Of a stretch of DNA of 64,000 bases, positions 27,125-35,627 are shown piece by piece. The notes beneath the pieces are model-generated. The model saw only the letters and a program-made list of their open reading frames with translations. It searched no databases and was not told the origin of the DNA. The translations under genes were made by a program, and so were the position numbers. Positions within the stretch are counted from its first letter, which is position 1; the number at the start of each line of letters is the position of its first letter. The stretch lies in NCBI RefSeq assembly GCF_000720455.1, contig NZ_JOAK01000010.1, positions 1 to 64,000 of the forward strand, read 5' to 3'. The DNA is from Streptomyces virginiae. Its GTDB lineage: Bacteria; Actinomycetota; Actinomycetes; Streptomycetales; Streptomycetaceae.

Positions 27125-28151
27125 CCCGCGCCGGCAGGCGGCCGTACGCCCGCAGGGTCAGCAGCGCCTCCAGCGTCGCGATCGGCCGCCGCTCCAGGGA
27201 ACTCCCCGGCGCCCAGGCCTCGCGGCGGACCGGCCAGCCCCCGTCCGGCTGCTGCTGGGCGGCCAGGAAGTCCAGCGAGCGGCGCATCTCCTCGTCCGTG
27301 AACCAGCCGCGGGCCAGCGACTCCGGCCGCCGCGCGAAGTCGTGCGGGAACAGCTGCTCGCCCGGGGCGTATCCCGGAGCCGGCGGGAACTCCGCCCGCC
27401 GCCGCGGATCCAGCACCACCAGGCGCTGCTCGCGCACCAGCCGTCCCAGCCGGTCCGCGGCCGCCGCCGCCCGCGCCCGGTCGGGGACGCCGTCCAGGAA
27501 CGCCACGGCGCTCTGGACCTCGTACGGGTGCGTGCGGTGCAGGTTCTCGACCCGGTCCCAGCAGAAGTCCGTGGCCCGGAAGAGCCAGGCGTGCCAGACG
27601 CGGTTGCGGTGCAGCAGGCCGACGACCGGGCCGGTGGTCAGGAGCTCACCCGGAGGGTTGTCGTGCGTCGGGTGGTACGGGGCCGTCGGGTAGTCGTGCG
27701 GGGCCGGGAAGACCACCGGAAGCGCGCCGTCCGGGGTGGAGACCCCGGTCAGGTGGCGGCAGAGCCGCTCGATGCGCTGCCCGGCGCAGCGGCCCAGGCC
27801 GTCCAGTACGCGCAGGGCGTGCGCGGTGTGCAGGGGCTGGCTCAGCGGGCCGCGCAGATCCGGATCGAGCGCGTGACCGTAGCCGCCGTCCGGGTTGAGG
27901 TACGAGCCGAGGGCGGTGTCCACCGGGTCGGCGTCCCCGCCGAGGAAGTGGAACGCGAACCTGCGCTGCTCCAGTACGCGGGCGGTGAGCCAGATGAAGC
28001 GCTCGGCGCGCTCCAGCGCGGGCAGCGGGTCCGAAGGGGGCCGGGGGCCGGGCGGGGCGGGCGGTGTGCGCGGGGTGTGCGCGGGAGCCTGTGGGGGGCG
28101 CGGGGAACGCGGGGATTGCGGGCTCTGCGGGGAAGCTTCGTCTCCGGGCAT
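27093..28151 (-). CDS. Alpha/alpha-toroid (prenyltransferase/squalene-cyclase-like repeat) protein of unknown function
   Basis: 352 residues. A Pro/Ser/Arg-rich, probably disordered N-terminus (about 1-45) precedes a helical domain. Gly-rich repeats such as YLNPDGGYGHALDPDLRGP and FLAAQQQPDGGWPVRREAW resemble the QxxDGGW-type repeats of terpenoid-cyclase toroids. No catalytic DxDD motif is seen, so cyclase activity is not claimed. It is probably cytoplasmic. TACGTT lies 6 bases before the ATG, suggesting a leaderless message. It is a lineage-typical hypothetical protein in the recA neighbourhood. Confidence 0.75.
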   Translation of the reverse strand: MPGDEASPQSPQSPRSPRPPQAPAHTPRTPPAPPGPRPPSDPLPALERAERFIWLTARVLEQRRFAFHFLGGDADPVDTALGSYLNPDGGYGHALDPDLRGPLSQPLHTAHALRVLDGLGRCAGQRIERLCRHLTGVSTPDGALPVVFPAPHDYPTAPYHPTHDNPPGELLTTGPVVGLLHRNRVWHAWLFRATDFCWDRVENLHRTHPYEVQSAVAFLDGVPDRARAAAAADRLGRLVREQRLVVLDPRRRAEFPPAPGYAPGEQLFPHDFARRPESLARGWFTDEEMRRSLDFLAAQQQPDGGWPVRREAWAPGSSLERRPIATLEALLTLRAYGRLPARVSRPGPVPPQ

Positions 28152-28157
28152 GCCTGC

Positions 28158-28163
28158 AACGTA
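28158..28163 (-). promoter_or_regulatory. Candidate -10 element for the toroid-like gene
   Basis: TACGTT on the minus strand lies 6 bases before the ATG at 28151. Confidence 0.4.
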
Positions 28164-28232
28164 GGACGCGGTGACGCGGGGGCGCGGGGCGAACGCCGCC
28201 GGTGCACTCTCCCGGGGCGGGATACTGGGGGC

Positions 28233-28427
28233 ATGCGGTTGACGATTTTCTGGGAGCGGATGGCCGAGCACTTCGGCGCCGGCTACGCCGACTCCTTCGC
28301 ACGGGACCACGTGATGGCGGAGCTGGGCGGCCGGACCGTCCACCAGGCGCTGGAGGCCGGCTGGGAGGCCAAGGACGTGTGGCGCGCGGTGTGTTCGGCG
28401 ATGGACGTGCCGGCCTCGCTGCGCTGA
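28233..28427 (+). CDS. DUF3046 small protein
   Basis: 64 residues: MRLTIFWERMAEHFGAGYA...DHVMAELGGRTVHQALEAGWEAKDVWRAVCSAMDVPASLR. This matches DUF3046, a short helical family confined to actinobacteria and often found near recA-recX. Its function is unknown. GATACT ends 6 bases before the ATG, so the transcript may be leaderless. It is small but well conserved in sequence, so I treat it as a real gene. Confidence 0.85.
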   Translation: MRLTIFWERMAEHFGAGYADSFARDHVMAELGGRTVHQALEAGWEAKDVWRAVCSAMDVPASLR

Positions 28428-28502
28428 CGCTCCGAGGGGCGGGAGCGTGGTGGGGGACGCCCCTTTCGCGGCACGGGCCGTCGGTGGGACAGACTTGGCC
28501 GC

Positions 28503-29849
28503 GTGGGAGCCACCGAAGAGACGACCGACCAGCCCGTAGCCGTCCCGGGCGCGCTGCCGCCGCCCCGGGCGGCCGACCGGGGCGCCGACTCCGCCGCACC
28601 GGTCGCCTCCGGCCCGGAACCGGAGCCGGTCGCGGGCGCGGCAGGCAGGCCGGTGGCGGGCACGGCGGCGGCCCGGCCCGCCGATCCCGCCTCGCCGGGC
28701 GGCCCCGCCGGCCCCGGCAGGCCGCCGGCCGGAGCTCCGCCGACCGGGGGAGAGGAACGCATGCCGCGCTGGCTGCCGCGCGCGGTGGTCCTCGTACTGG
28801 CCCTCGTCGCCTGCTTCCAGCTCGGCAGCTGGGCCTTCCACCAGCTGATCGGGCTGCTCGTCAACATCCTGATCGCGTTCTTCCTCGCGCTCGCGATCGA
28901 ACCCGCGGTCGCCAGGATGGCGGCCGGCGGCATGCGCCGGGGACTCGCCACCTTCCTGATGTTCACCGCGGTGGTCGTCGTGACCGCGGGATTCCTCGCA
29001 CTGCTCGGCTCCCTGCTCGCCGGGCAGATCGTCGCCATGGTGGAGGGCTTCCCCGGCTACCTCGACTCGGTGATCAACTTCATCAACTCCACCTTCCACA
29101 CCGATCTGTCCCGGCTGGAGATCCAGGAGAGCGTGCTGCGCTCGGACTGGCTGCGCAAGTACGTGCAGAACAGCGCGTCCGGCGTGCTCGACGTGTCCGC
29201 CACCGTGCTCGGCGGTCTGTTCAAGCTGCTGACGATCGGGCTGTTCTCCTTCTACTTCGCCGCCGACGGGCCACGGCTGCGGCGCGCGCTGTGCTCCGTA
29301 CTGCCGCCCGCCAAGCAGGCCGAGGTGCTGCGCGCCTGGGAGATCGCCGTCGCCAAGACGGGCGGCTACCTCTACTCGCGCGGGCTGATGGCGCTGATCT
29401 CGGGTGTCGCGACCTACATCGTGCTGGCGGTCCTCGGGGTGCCGTACGCGCCCGCGCTCGCCGTGTGGGTGGGGCTGGTCTCGCAGTTCGTCCCCACCAT
29501 CGGGACCTATCTCGCGGGCGCGCTGCCGGTCCTGCTCGCCTTCACCGTCAATCCCTGGTACGCGCTGTACGTCCTCGTGTTCGTGGTGGTCTACCAGCAG
29601 TTCGAGAACTACATGCTCCAGCCGAAGCTGACCTCGAAGACCGTCGACATCCATCCCGCGGTGGCCTTCGGATCGGTCATCGCGGGCACCGCCCTGCTGG
29701 GCGCGGTCGGGGCGCTGATCGCGATCCCGGCCGTCGCCACGCTGCAGGCCTTCCTCGGCGCGTACGTCAAGCGCTACGAGCTGACGCGGGACGCGGATTC
29801 CTCTACTTCCCGTCCTCGCCGCCGAGTACGGCTGCCAAGGCTTCGTTGA
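28503..29849 (+). CDS. AI-2E family membrane transporter
   Basis: 448 residues. An N-terminal disordered Pro/Ala region (about 1-85) precedes about eight membrane segments. Family landmarks are LLVNILIAFFLALAIEPAV, LLAGQIVAMVEGFPGYLD, LTIGLFSFYFAADGP and the C-terminal VGLVSQFVPTIGTYLAGALPVLLAF with YQQFENYMLQPKL. The family (formerly UPF0118, named for E. coli TqsA) exports small molecules or ions; the substrate here is unknown. GTG 28503 follows CAGACT by 7 bases; ATG 28761 would remove only the disordered part. Its 3' end overlaps the convergent Clp-N gene by about 47 bases. Confidence 0.88.
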   Translation: MGATEETTDQPVAVPGALPPPRAADRGADSAAPVASGPEPEPVAGAAGRPVAGTAAARPADPASPGGPAGPGRPPAGAPPTGGEERMPRWLPRAVVLVLALVACFQLGSWAFHQLIGLLVNILIAFFLALAIEPAVARMAAGGMRRGLATFLMFTAVVVVTAGFLALLGSLLAGQIVAMVEGFPGYLDSVINFINSTFHTDLSRLEIQESVLRSDWLRKYVQNSASGVLDVSATVLGGLFKLLTIGLFSFYFAADGPRLRRALCSVLPPAKQAEVLRAWEIAVAKTGGYLYSRGLMALISGVATYIVLAVLGVPYAPALAVWVGLVSQFVPTIGTYLAGALPVLLAFTVNPWYALYVLVFVVVYQQFENYMLQPKLTSKTVDIHPAVAFGSVIAGTALLGAVGALIAIPAVATLQAFLGAYVKRYELTRDADSSTSRPRRRVRLPRLR

Positions 29850-30558
29850 CGGTCGCCTCGGCGGCGGCCTTGTCCAGGCCGAGGCCGCTCAGCAGGCCCT
29901 CGCCGTTCTCCAGCTCCAGGAGCGCGAGCAGGATGTGCTCGGTGCCGACGAAGTCGTGGCCCAGGCGCAGGGCCTCACGGAAGGTCAGCTCCAGGGCCTT
30001 CTTCGCCGAGGCGTCGAAGGGTACGAGGGCTGGGAGCTCGGCCTGGGCCGGCGGGAGCGCGGCGGTCGCGGCGGCCCGTACGTCGTCCGGCGAGACCTCC
30101 TGGGCGCGCAGGACGAGCCCCGCGAGGCCGTCGGCCTCGGCCATCAGGCCCAGGACCAGGTGCTCGGTGCGGATCTCGGTGTTGCCCGCGGCGCGGGCCT
30201 CGTTCTGCGCGGTCACGACCACGTTGCGGGCGCGGGGGGTGAAGCGGCCGAAGCCCGCGTTCGGGTCGAGGCCGCCCGCGCCCTCCTTGTCCGCCTTGGG
30301 CACGAAGCGCTTCTGGGCCGCCTGGCGGGTGACGCCCATGCTGCGGCCGATGTCGGTCCAGGAGGCGCCGGAGCGGCGGGCCTGGTCGACGAAGTGGCCG
30401 ATGAGGTGGTCCGCGACGTCCCCGAGGGCCTCTGCCGCGACGACGGCGCCGCTGAGCTGCTCCAGGGGGTCGGTGTGGACCTTGTTGATGGCCTCGATCA
30501 GGTCGTCGAGGCGTACCGGATTGGTCATGCGAACGGGTTCCACCGAAGGGTTCGTCAT
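29803..30558 (-). CDS. Clp N-terminal-domain protein with an HTH-like N-terminus
   Basis: 251 residues. The N-terminal part (about 1-85) has an HTH-like segment WTDIGRSMGVTRQAAQKRF. Two Clp_N repeats follow: FTPRARNVVVTAQNEARAAGNTEIRTEHLVLGL and FDASAKKALELTFREALRLGHDFVGTEHILLALLE. These match the substrate/adaptor-binding domain of ClpC/ClpA, but there is no AAA+ ATPase. It may bind DNA and sense Clp adaptors or substrates, perhaps as an autoregulator; this is inference. The promoter overlaps an inverted repeat and leaves no leader (see 30566-30608). Confidence 0.86.
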   Translation of the reverse strand: MTNPSVEPVRMTNPVRLDDLIEAINKVHTDPLEQLSGAVVAAEALGDVADHLIGHFVDQARRSGASWTDIGRSMGVTRQAAQKRFVPKADKEGAGGLDPNAGFGRFTPRARNVVVTAQNEARAAGNTEIRTEHLVLGLMAEADGLAGLVLRAQEVSPDDVRAAATAALPPAQAELPALVPFDASAKKALELTFREALRLGHDFVGTEHILLALLELENGEGLLSGLGLDKAAAEATVNEALAAVLGGEDGK

Positions 30559-30565
30559 AGATGCA

Positions 30566-30608
30566 ACCCTAGGTTGACAGTCGAAGGAGTGTCAACCTCT
30601 GGTTGTCA
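30566..30608 (-). promoter_or_regulatory. Promoter and overlapping inverted-repeat operator of the Clp-N gene
   Basis: On the minus strand, TTGACA (30590-30595) and TAGGGT (30566-30571) are 18 bases apart, and TAGGGT ends 7 bases before the ATG at 30558. GGTTGACA (30572-30579) and TGTCAACC (30590-30597) form a perfect 8-bp inverted repeat with a 10-base spacer covering the promoter. GGTTGTCA (30601-30608) is a near copy of the half-site. This looks like a repressor-controlled, leaderless promoter. Confidence 0.65.
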
Positions 30609-30675
30609 GTGGGTGGCGGTCCCGGCCCGCCCCGGCCGCCGGTGCCATGCTGGGAACTCCGAGACGGAGGCTGTG

Positions 30676-31311
30676 ATGGGTTTCTACGCCGAACGGGTCG
30701 TGCCGCGGATCGTCGACCTCGCCTGCGGGGCGCAGTCGGCCCGTCCGCTCAGGCGCCGCGTCTGTGCCGGCCTGACCGGGGAGGTCGTCGAGATCGGCTT
30801 CGGCACCGGCCACAACGTCCCCTTCTATCCGCCGGGCGTCACCGGCGTGGCCGCGATCGAACCCTCCGACCTGGGGTGGAAACTCGCCGCCGACCGGGTA
30901 CGCGCCTCGCGGGTCCCGGTGCGGCGGGCCGGTCTGGACGGCCGATCACTGCCCTTCGAGGACGCCACCTTCGACGCCGCCCTGTCCACCTGGACGCTGT
31001 GCACCATCCCGGACCCCGTGGCGGCGCTGCGCGAGGTGCGGCGCGTGCTCAAACCCGGGGGCGGCCTGCACTTCGTCGAACACGGACTCGCCCCGGCGGA
31101 GGACGCCGGCGTGCGCCGCTGGCAGCGGCGGATCGAACCGCTGCACAAACGGCTCTGCGGCGGCTGCCACCTCACCCGGCAGACCGTCGGCCTGCTGACC
31201 GCCGCCGGCTTCACGGTCGCGGAGCTCGACGTCTTCTACGAGGAGCGCGCGCCGAAGCCCTTCGCCGCCGACTCGCTCGGCGTCGCGCTCTCGCCCCGGC
31301 CGGGCGGGTGA
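30676..31311 (+). CDS. Class I SAM-dependent methyltransferase
   Basis: 211 residues. Motif I (VVEIGFGTGHN), an acidic post-I strand (AIEPS), motif II (FDAALSTWTLCTIPD) and post-II (REVRRVLKPGGGLHFVEHGLAP) mark a class I, UbiE/Methyltransf_11-like enzyme. The substrate is unknown. EHGLAP and RRIEPLHKRLCGGCHLTR resemble small-molecule methyltransferases related to thiol or phospholipid methylases. GGAGG lies 5 bases before the ATG. It is not in an evident operon. The stop codon abuts a 15-bp tandem repeat. Confidence 0.88.
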   Translation: MGFYAERVVPRIVDLACGAQSARPLRRRVCAGLTGEVVEIGFGTGHNVPFYPPGVTGVAAIEPSDLGWKLAADRVRASRVPVRRAGLDGRSLPFEDATFDAALSTWTLCTIPDPVAALREVRRVLKPGGGLHFVEHGLAPAEDAGVRRWQRRIEPLHKRLCGGCHLTRQTVGLLTAAGFTVAELDVFYEERAPKPFAADSLGVALSPRPGG

Positions 31312-31371
31312 CGGCTCGGCCGGTGTCGGCTCAGCAGGCGGCGGCTCAGTAGGTGACGGCTCAGTAGGTGA
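31312..31371. repeat. Four tandem 15-bp repeats (CGGCTCAGTAGGTGA type)
   Basis: Copies lie at 31312-31326 (CGGCTCGGCCGGTGT), 31327-31341 (CGGCTCAGCAGGCGG), 31342-31356 and 31357-31371 (both CGGCTCAGTAGGTGA). They fill the 49 bases between two convergent genes, and the last copy runs into the 3' end of the peptidase gene. Confidence 0.85.
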
Positions 31372-32404
31372 CGGTGATCCGCCGGGCCGGCCCGTCCACC
31401 CGGATCCGCCCGCCCACGGGGATCACGAGCTGAGGGTCGGTGTGGCCGAGGTCCACGTCGAAGACCGCCATGGTGTCGGGGGCGTACTGCCGCAGCGCGC
31501 GCAGGACGGCCTCGCGCTGTTCCTCGCGGTAGCGCTCCTTCCGCCCGGCGTCGAACCGGTTCTCGAACGACCAGCTCTTCGCCCTGCCCATCAGCAGCGC
31601 GGGGAACTGCCGCAGCAGGCCGCGCTCGCCCATGTTCCGGAGCATCCGGTAGACCTCCTCCGCGCGCGGCATCTCCTCGGAGGTCTCCAGGAAGAGCACG
31701 TCGCCGGCGTAGGACTCGGCGGGCAGCACCGCGCGGTCGGCCGCCATCATCCAGGAGAGGATCTCCAGGTTGCCGCCCCAGCCGGCGCCCTCGACCACGC
31801 GGTCGTCGTTGTGCCAGGTCCAGCCGTAGGAGCGTTCCATCGCCGGCTCGGACTCGAAGGTGCGCGGGTCCTCCCAGGGCAGGTTCTCGTCCCCGTACTC
31901 GCCCGACCGGTTGAGCTCGTACGCGCCCGAGGTGAACAGCGCCGCCCGCAGGGAGGCGGCGGTGGCCGGGTGCATCGCGCCGGGCCGGCCCAGCTCGACC
32001 ATCACCGAGGCGCCGTGGTAGCCGACGATGCCCAGGTTGCGCAGGAACAGCAGGAGGTTGGTGTTGTCGCTGTAGCCGACGAACGGCTTGGGGTTGGCGC
32101 GCAGGAGGTCGCCGTCGAGGTGGGGGAGGACGGTGATCTGGTCGTCGCCGCCGATGCTGGCGATCACGGCCTTGATGCCGGGGTCCGCGAAGGCGGCGTG
32201 GACGTCCGCGGCCCGCTCCTCGGGAGTCGCACCCATCTTCCGCGTCGTCGGGTACTCCACGGGCTCCAGCCCGAAGTCGTCCCGGAGCCTGCGCAGGCCC
32301 AGCTCGTAGGGGAGCGGGAAGAGGCCGGGCAGCCCGGACGAGGGCGACAGGATCGCGACCCGGTCCCCCGGGCGGGGCTTGGGCGGATACAGGAATTCGA
32401 TCAT
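31361..32404 (-). CDS. LD-carboxypeptidase-like serine peptidase (family S66)
   Basis: 347 residues. S66 peptidases include LD-carboxypeptidase, which trims muropeptides in peptidoglycan recycling, and MccF, which inactivates microcin C-like compounds. The nucleophile is Ser112 in PFVGYSDNTNLL. GDRVAILSPSSG begins the N-terminal domain, and the Glu/His partners are expected in GWGGNLEILSWMM and the C-terminal DVDLGHTDPQ. The GGNLEIL segment and the extended insertion around the Trp-rich YGWTWHNDD resemble MccF-like members, so a role in immunity to a peptidyl-nucleotide toxin is possible. TACGAT lies 6 bases before the ATG. Confidence 0.87.
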   Translation of the reverse strand: MIEFLYPPKPRPGDRVAILSPSSGLPGLFPLPYELGLRRLRDDFGLEPVEYPTTRKMGATPEERAADVHAAFADPGIKAVIASIGGDDQITVLPHLDGDLLRANPKPFVGYSDNTNLLLFLRNLGIVGYHGASVMVELGRPGAMHPATAASLRAALFTSGAYELNRSGEYGDENLPWEDPRTFESEPAMERSYGWTWHNDDRVVEGAGWGGNLEILSWMMAADRAVLPAESYAGDVLFLETSEEMPRAEEVYRMLRNMGERGLLRQFPALLMGRAKSWSFENRFDAGRKERYREEQREAVLRALRQYAPDTMAVFDVDLGHTDPQLVIPVGGRIRVDGPARRITVTY

Positions 32405-32410
32405 GAGGCG

Positions 32411-32416
32411 ATCGTA
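32411..32416 (-). promoter_or_regulatory. Candidate -10 element for the S66 peptidase gene
   Basis: TACGAT on the minus strand lies 6 bases before the ATG at 32404, which is leaderless spacing. Confidence 0.45.
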
Positions 32417-32523
32417 TGAGCCCCCCGGCCGCGGGCCCCGGCAATTGTTCGAGGCCGTCGCGGCGGTGCCGGGACGGCCCGGCGGGGCGCACGGCCACAC
32501 CGCCGACGGGCGGGCCCGGCCGC

Positions 32524-33132
32524 TCAGAGCCCGAAGGCGCCGCCCTCGACGAGGATGAGGAGGCCGACGGCGACCAGGACGACGGGCAGCAGGACGTGGC
32601 CCCGGCGGGCCAGGGCCCCGGCGATGACCGGGCGGGTGGCGAAGAACCGTCCCGCGAGGCACCACACGCCGACCAGGACCAGGAACACCACGGCGTACAC
32701 GGCCATGCCGCCGGCGCCCGCCGTGGCGAAGACAGGAACGTAGACGCCGATGTTGTCGCCGCCGTTGGCGAACGTCACGGCGGCGACCGTGAGGGACGCC
32801 GGACCGCCCTGTCCGGACACCGCCGCGGCCTCCCCCTCGTCGCCCTCCTCGCCCCGCTGCCGCCACGCCTGCCAGCCGGCCTTCAGACCGAGGGCGAGGG
32901 GCAGCAGGCCGAGGTACGGGACGGCCCGCTCCGGCAGGAAGCCGGTGCCGAAAGCGGCCGCCACGGCCACGGCCAGGATCGCGGCGAACCCGAGGTACTG
33001 GCCGATCACGATCCTGCGCGTCGACCCGCGGTGCCCCGCGCCCTGCGCGAAGAACAGCGCCAGGATGACGATGTCGTCGACGTTGGTGACGGCGAACAGC
33101 CCGATCGCCTGCCCGATGGCGCCCAGATGCAC
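32524..33132 (-). CDS. CadD-type cadmium-resistance/LysE-superfamily transporter
   Basis: 202 residues with about five or six membrane segments. The conserved polar pairs TNVDDIVILALFF (segment 1) and FANGGDNIGVYVPVF (segment 4) match the cadmium-resistance transporter (CadD) family, which exports Cd2+ in staphylococci. The ion transported here cannot be read from sequence; no metal-responsive regulator (CadC/ArsR) is adjacent. GTG 33132 is used, with a GAGGGGAA site about 10 bases before it. The gap to the next minus-strand gene upstream is 81 bases. Confidence 0.85.
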   Translation of the reverse strand: MHLGAIGQAIGLFAVTNVDDIVILALFFAQGAGHRGSTRRIVIGQYLGFAAILAVAVAAAFGTGFLPERAVPYLGLLPLALGLKAGWQAWRQRGEEGDEGEAAAVSGQGGPASLTVAAVTFANGGDNIGVYVPVFATAGAGGMAVYAVVFLVLVGVWCLAGRFFATRPVIAGALARRGHVLLPVVLVAVGLLILVEGGAFGL

Positions 33133-33213
33133 GGATCAGCCGTTCCCCTCGTACGACAGGACCGGCCCACCGTACGCAGCGCCCCGCGCGGCTGGGGCGC
33201 CGGGGCGGGCCCT

Positions 33214-34323
33214 CTACGGGGACTCCGTGGCCTGGGGGCCGCGCAGGCGGACGGCGAGGGCCGCGATGTCGTCGTCGAGCCGGCCCCTGCTGTAGCGGAG
33301 GAGGTCGCGGTGGAGGGCCGTGAGCAGTTCGTGGGGCGGTGTCGCGGGCTGCCCGCCCATCCAGGCCGCCAGCGGGAAGAACTCGCCGTCGCGGGCGCGG
33401 GCCTCGGCGATCCCGTCGGTGTAGAGGAGCAGCAGGTCGTCGGGGGCGAAGTCGAAGGTGTCGATGCTGTACTGATCGCCGATCAGGTCCGCGAGGCTGA
33501 GCAGCGGCGACGGGGTGACCGACTCGAGGGTGCGCAGTGTCCCGTGGTTCAGGAGCAGTGGCGGTGGATGTCCGCAGTTGAGGATGTCGATGCGTCTGCC
33601 CTCGTGCGGGATCTGGACGAGGAGGGCCGTGGCGAAACGTTCCATCGGCCCCTCCGGGGGGAAGGCGGCGTTGTAGCGCATGCTGCTGGCGTCCAGCCGG
33701 CGGGCGACGTCGACCAGGTCGGTCTCGCCGTAGGCGGCCTCCCGGAAGGCGTTGACGATCGCCGCGGCCGCCCCCACCGCGGGCAGGCCCTTGCCCCGCA
33801 CGTCACCGATGAGCAGCCGGACGCCGTACGGCGTGTCCACCACCTCGTAGAAGTCCCCGCCGATGCGCGCCTCCGCGGCGGCCGCGAGGTACAGCGATTC
33901 GATCTCGATCCTGCCGAAGCGGCGCGGCATGGGACTCAGGACCACCTGCTGCGCCGCGTCGGCGACGAGCCGCACCTGGAAGAGCGTGCGCTCGCGCTGG
34001 AGCCGGACGTGGCTCCCGTACGCGGCGGCCACGGTGACCGCGATGATCCCGGCGGCCGTCCACCACGTGCCCAGGTCGGGGAAGACGAGGCTGAGGCCGA
34101 TCATCAGGACGAGGCAGACCGTCCCGAGCAGAACGGTGGGGAGCACCGGCCACATGGCGGCGGCCAGGGCCGGCGCCGCGGGCAGGAGGCGGCTGAAGGC
34201 CATCTCCGGCGGAGTGTTGTATGCCAGGCTGGCGATGACGACGGTCAGGATGACCGGCGACAGCCGCACGAGCCTTCCCGGGCCGGGGCGCCTACGAAGT
34301 CGTGGCCGTCCAGACTCGATCAC
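33214..34323 (-). CDS. Membrane-anchored PP2C (SpoIIE-type) phosphatase
   Basis: 369 residues. Three or four membrane segments (about 20-115) precede a SpoIIE-type PP2C domain (about 135-360): EARIGGDFYEVVDTPYGVRLLIGDVRGKGLPAVGAAA, LNCGHPPPLLL, LLLYTDGIAEARARDGEFF and the closing metal site LDDDIAALAVRL. It should dephosphorylate a Ser/Thr-phosphorylated anti-anti-sigma factor at the membrane. No PAS, GAF or kinase domain is present, unlike the 784-3306 protein. TATCCT lies 7 bases before the GTG, suggesting a leaderless transcript. It is divergent from recA. Confidence 0.89.
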   Translation of the reverse strand: MIESGRPRLRRRPGPGRLVRLSPVILTVVIASLAYNTPPEMAFSRLLPAAPALAAAMWPVLPTVLLGTVCLVLMIGLSLVFPDLGTWWTAAGIIAVTVAAAYGSHVRLQRERTLFQVRLVADAAQQVVLSPMPRRFGRIEIESLYLAAAAEARIGGDFYEVVDTPYGVRLLIGDVRGKGLPAVGAAAAIVNAFREAAYGETDLVDVARRLDASSMRYNAAFPPEGPMERFATALLVQIPHEGRRIDILNCGHPPPLLLNHGTLRTLESVTPSPLLSLADLIGDQYSIDTFDFAPDDLLLLYTDGIAEARARDGEFFPLAAWMGGQPATPPHELLTALHRDLLRYSRGRLDDDIAALAVRLRGPQATESP

Positions 34324-34330
34324 ACTTCAT

Positions 34331-34336
34331 AGGATA
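34331..34336 (-). promoter_or_regulatory. Candidate -10 element for the membrane phosphatase gene
   Basis: TATCCT on the minus strand lies 7 bases before GTG 34323. Confidence 0.45.
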
Positions 34337-34374
34337 TCTACGTAATGAGGGCATAGCGCTCTGGCGTGGTGAGC

Positions 34375-34404
34375 TTGACAGGGAAATCGAACATCCATTC
34401 TGAT
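34375..34404 (+). promoter_or_regulatory. recA promoter with LexA (Cheo-type) box
   Basis: TTGACA (34375-34380) is a consensus -35; TCTGAT (34399-34404) is an acceptable -10 at 18 bases. Between them lies CGAACATCCATTCTG; GAACATCCATTC (34389-34400) is the SOS box form I recall from Streptomyces recA promoters. LexA bound there would block the promoter. The leader to the recA ATG is about 95 bases. Confidence 0.8.
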
Positions 34405-34505
34405 GAGTTATCCACAGCCGAACCGGTCGTGGAGGCGCATTGTCAGTGGCAGGCATTAGCGTCAGTGGCGTGAAGCGATCGACTCAAGCAAACCGGGTGG
34501 AACCC

Positions 34506-35624
34506 ATGGCAGGCACCGACCGCGAGAAGGCTCTCGACGCCGCGCTCGCACAGATTGAACGGCAATTCGGCAAGGGTGCGGTCATGCGCCTCGGCGACAA
34601 GCCGAACGACCCCATCGACGTCATCCCCACCGGGTCGACCGCGCTGGACATCGCCCTCGGTGTCGGCGGGCTGCCCCGCGGCCGCGTGGTCGAGGTGTAC
34701 GGGCCGGAGTCCTCCGGTAAGACGACCCTGACCCTGCACGCCGTGGCCAACGCGCAGAAGGCCGGCGGCACCGTCGCCTTCGTGGACGCCGAGCACGCGC
34801 TCGACCCCGAGTACGCGAAGGCCCTCGGCGTCGACACCGACAACCTCATCCTTTCCCAGCCGGACACCGGCGAGCAGGCGCTGGAGATCGTGGACATGCT
34901 CGTCCGCTCCGGTGCCCTCGACCTGATCGTCATCGACTCCGTGGCGGCCCTCGTGCCGCGCGCCGAGATCGAGGGTGAGATGGGCGACTCCCACGTGGGT
35001 CTCCAGGCCCGTCTGATGAGCCAGGCCCTCCGGAAGATCACCGGTGCGCTCAACCAGTCCAAGACCACCGCGATCTTCATCAACCAGCTCCGCGAGAAGA
35101 TCGGCGTGATGTTCGGCTCGCCGGAGACCACCACCGGTGGCCGCGCGCTGAAGTTCTACGCCTCGGTGCGCATCGACATCCGCCGCATCGAGACCCTGAA
35201 GGACGGCACGGAGGCGGTCGGTAACCGCACCCGCTGCAAGGTCGTGAAGAACAAGGTCGCGCCGCCGTTCAAGCAGGCCGAGTTCGACATCCTCTACGGC
35301 CAGGGCATCAGCCGCGAGGGCGGCCTGATCGACATGGGCGTGGAGCACGGCTTCATCCGCAAGGCCGGTGCCTGGTACACGTACGAGGGCGACCAGCTCG
35401 GCCAGGGCAAGGAGAACGCCCGCAACTTCCTCAAGGACAACCCGGATCTCGCGAACGAGATCGAGCGGAAGATCAAGGAGAAGCTGGGCGTGGGTGTCCG
35501 CAAGGACGGCGCCGAGGACGCGGCGGCCGGCACCGCGGCCGCCGCACCCGCCGATGCCGCGGCAGTCCCCGCGCCCGCGTCGAAGGCCAAGACGACGGCC
35601 AAGGCCGCCGTGGCCAAGAGCTGA
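34506..35624 (+). CDS. recA: Recombinase RecA
   Basis: 372 residues. RecA forms filaments on single-stranded DNA, drives strand exchange and triggers LexA self-cleavage. Walker A is GPESSGKT at residues 66-73 as in E. coli; Walker B is [13 protein letters not shown]1 ([20 protein letters not shown]) and L2 ([29 protein letters not shown]) DNA-binding loops are intact. The C-terminus is a long Ala/Lys-rich tail, as in other Streptomyces. ATG 34506 gives the conserved [30 protein letters not shown] start. recX follows 3 bases after the stop. Confidence 0.98.
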   Translation: MAGTDREKALDAALAQIERQFGKGAVMRLGDKPNDPIDVIPTGSTALDIALGVGGLPRGRVVEVYGPESSGKTTLTLHAVANAQKAGGTVAFVDAEHALDPEYAKALGVDTDNLILSQPDTGEQALEIVDMLVRSGALDLIVIDSVAALVPRAEIEGEMGDSHVGLQARLMSQALRKITGALNQSKTTAIFINQLREKIGVMFGSPETTTGGRALKFYASVRIDIRRIETLKDGTEAVGNRTRCKVVKNKVAPPFKQAEFDILYGQGISREGGLIDMGVEHGFIRKAGAWYTYEGDQLGQGKENARNFLKDNPDLANEIERKIKEKLGVGVRKDGAEDAAAGTAAAAPADAAAVPAPASKAKTTAKAAVAKS

Positions 35625-35627
35625 CCC

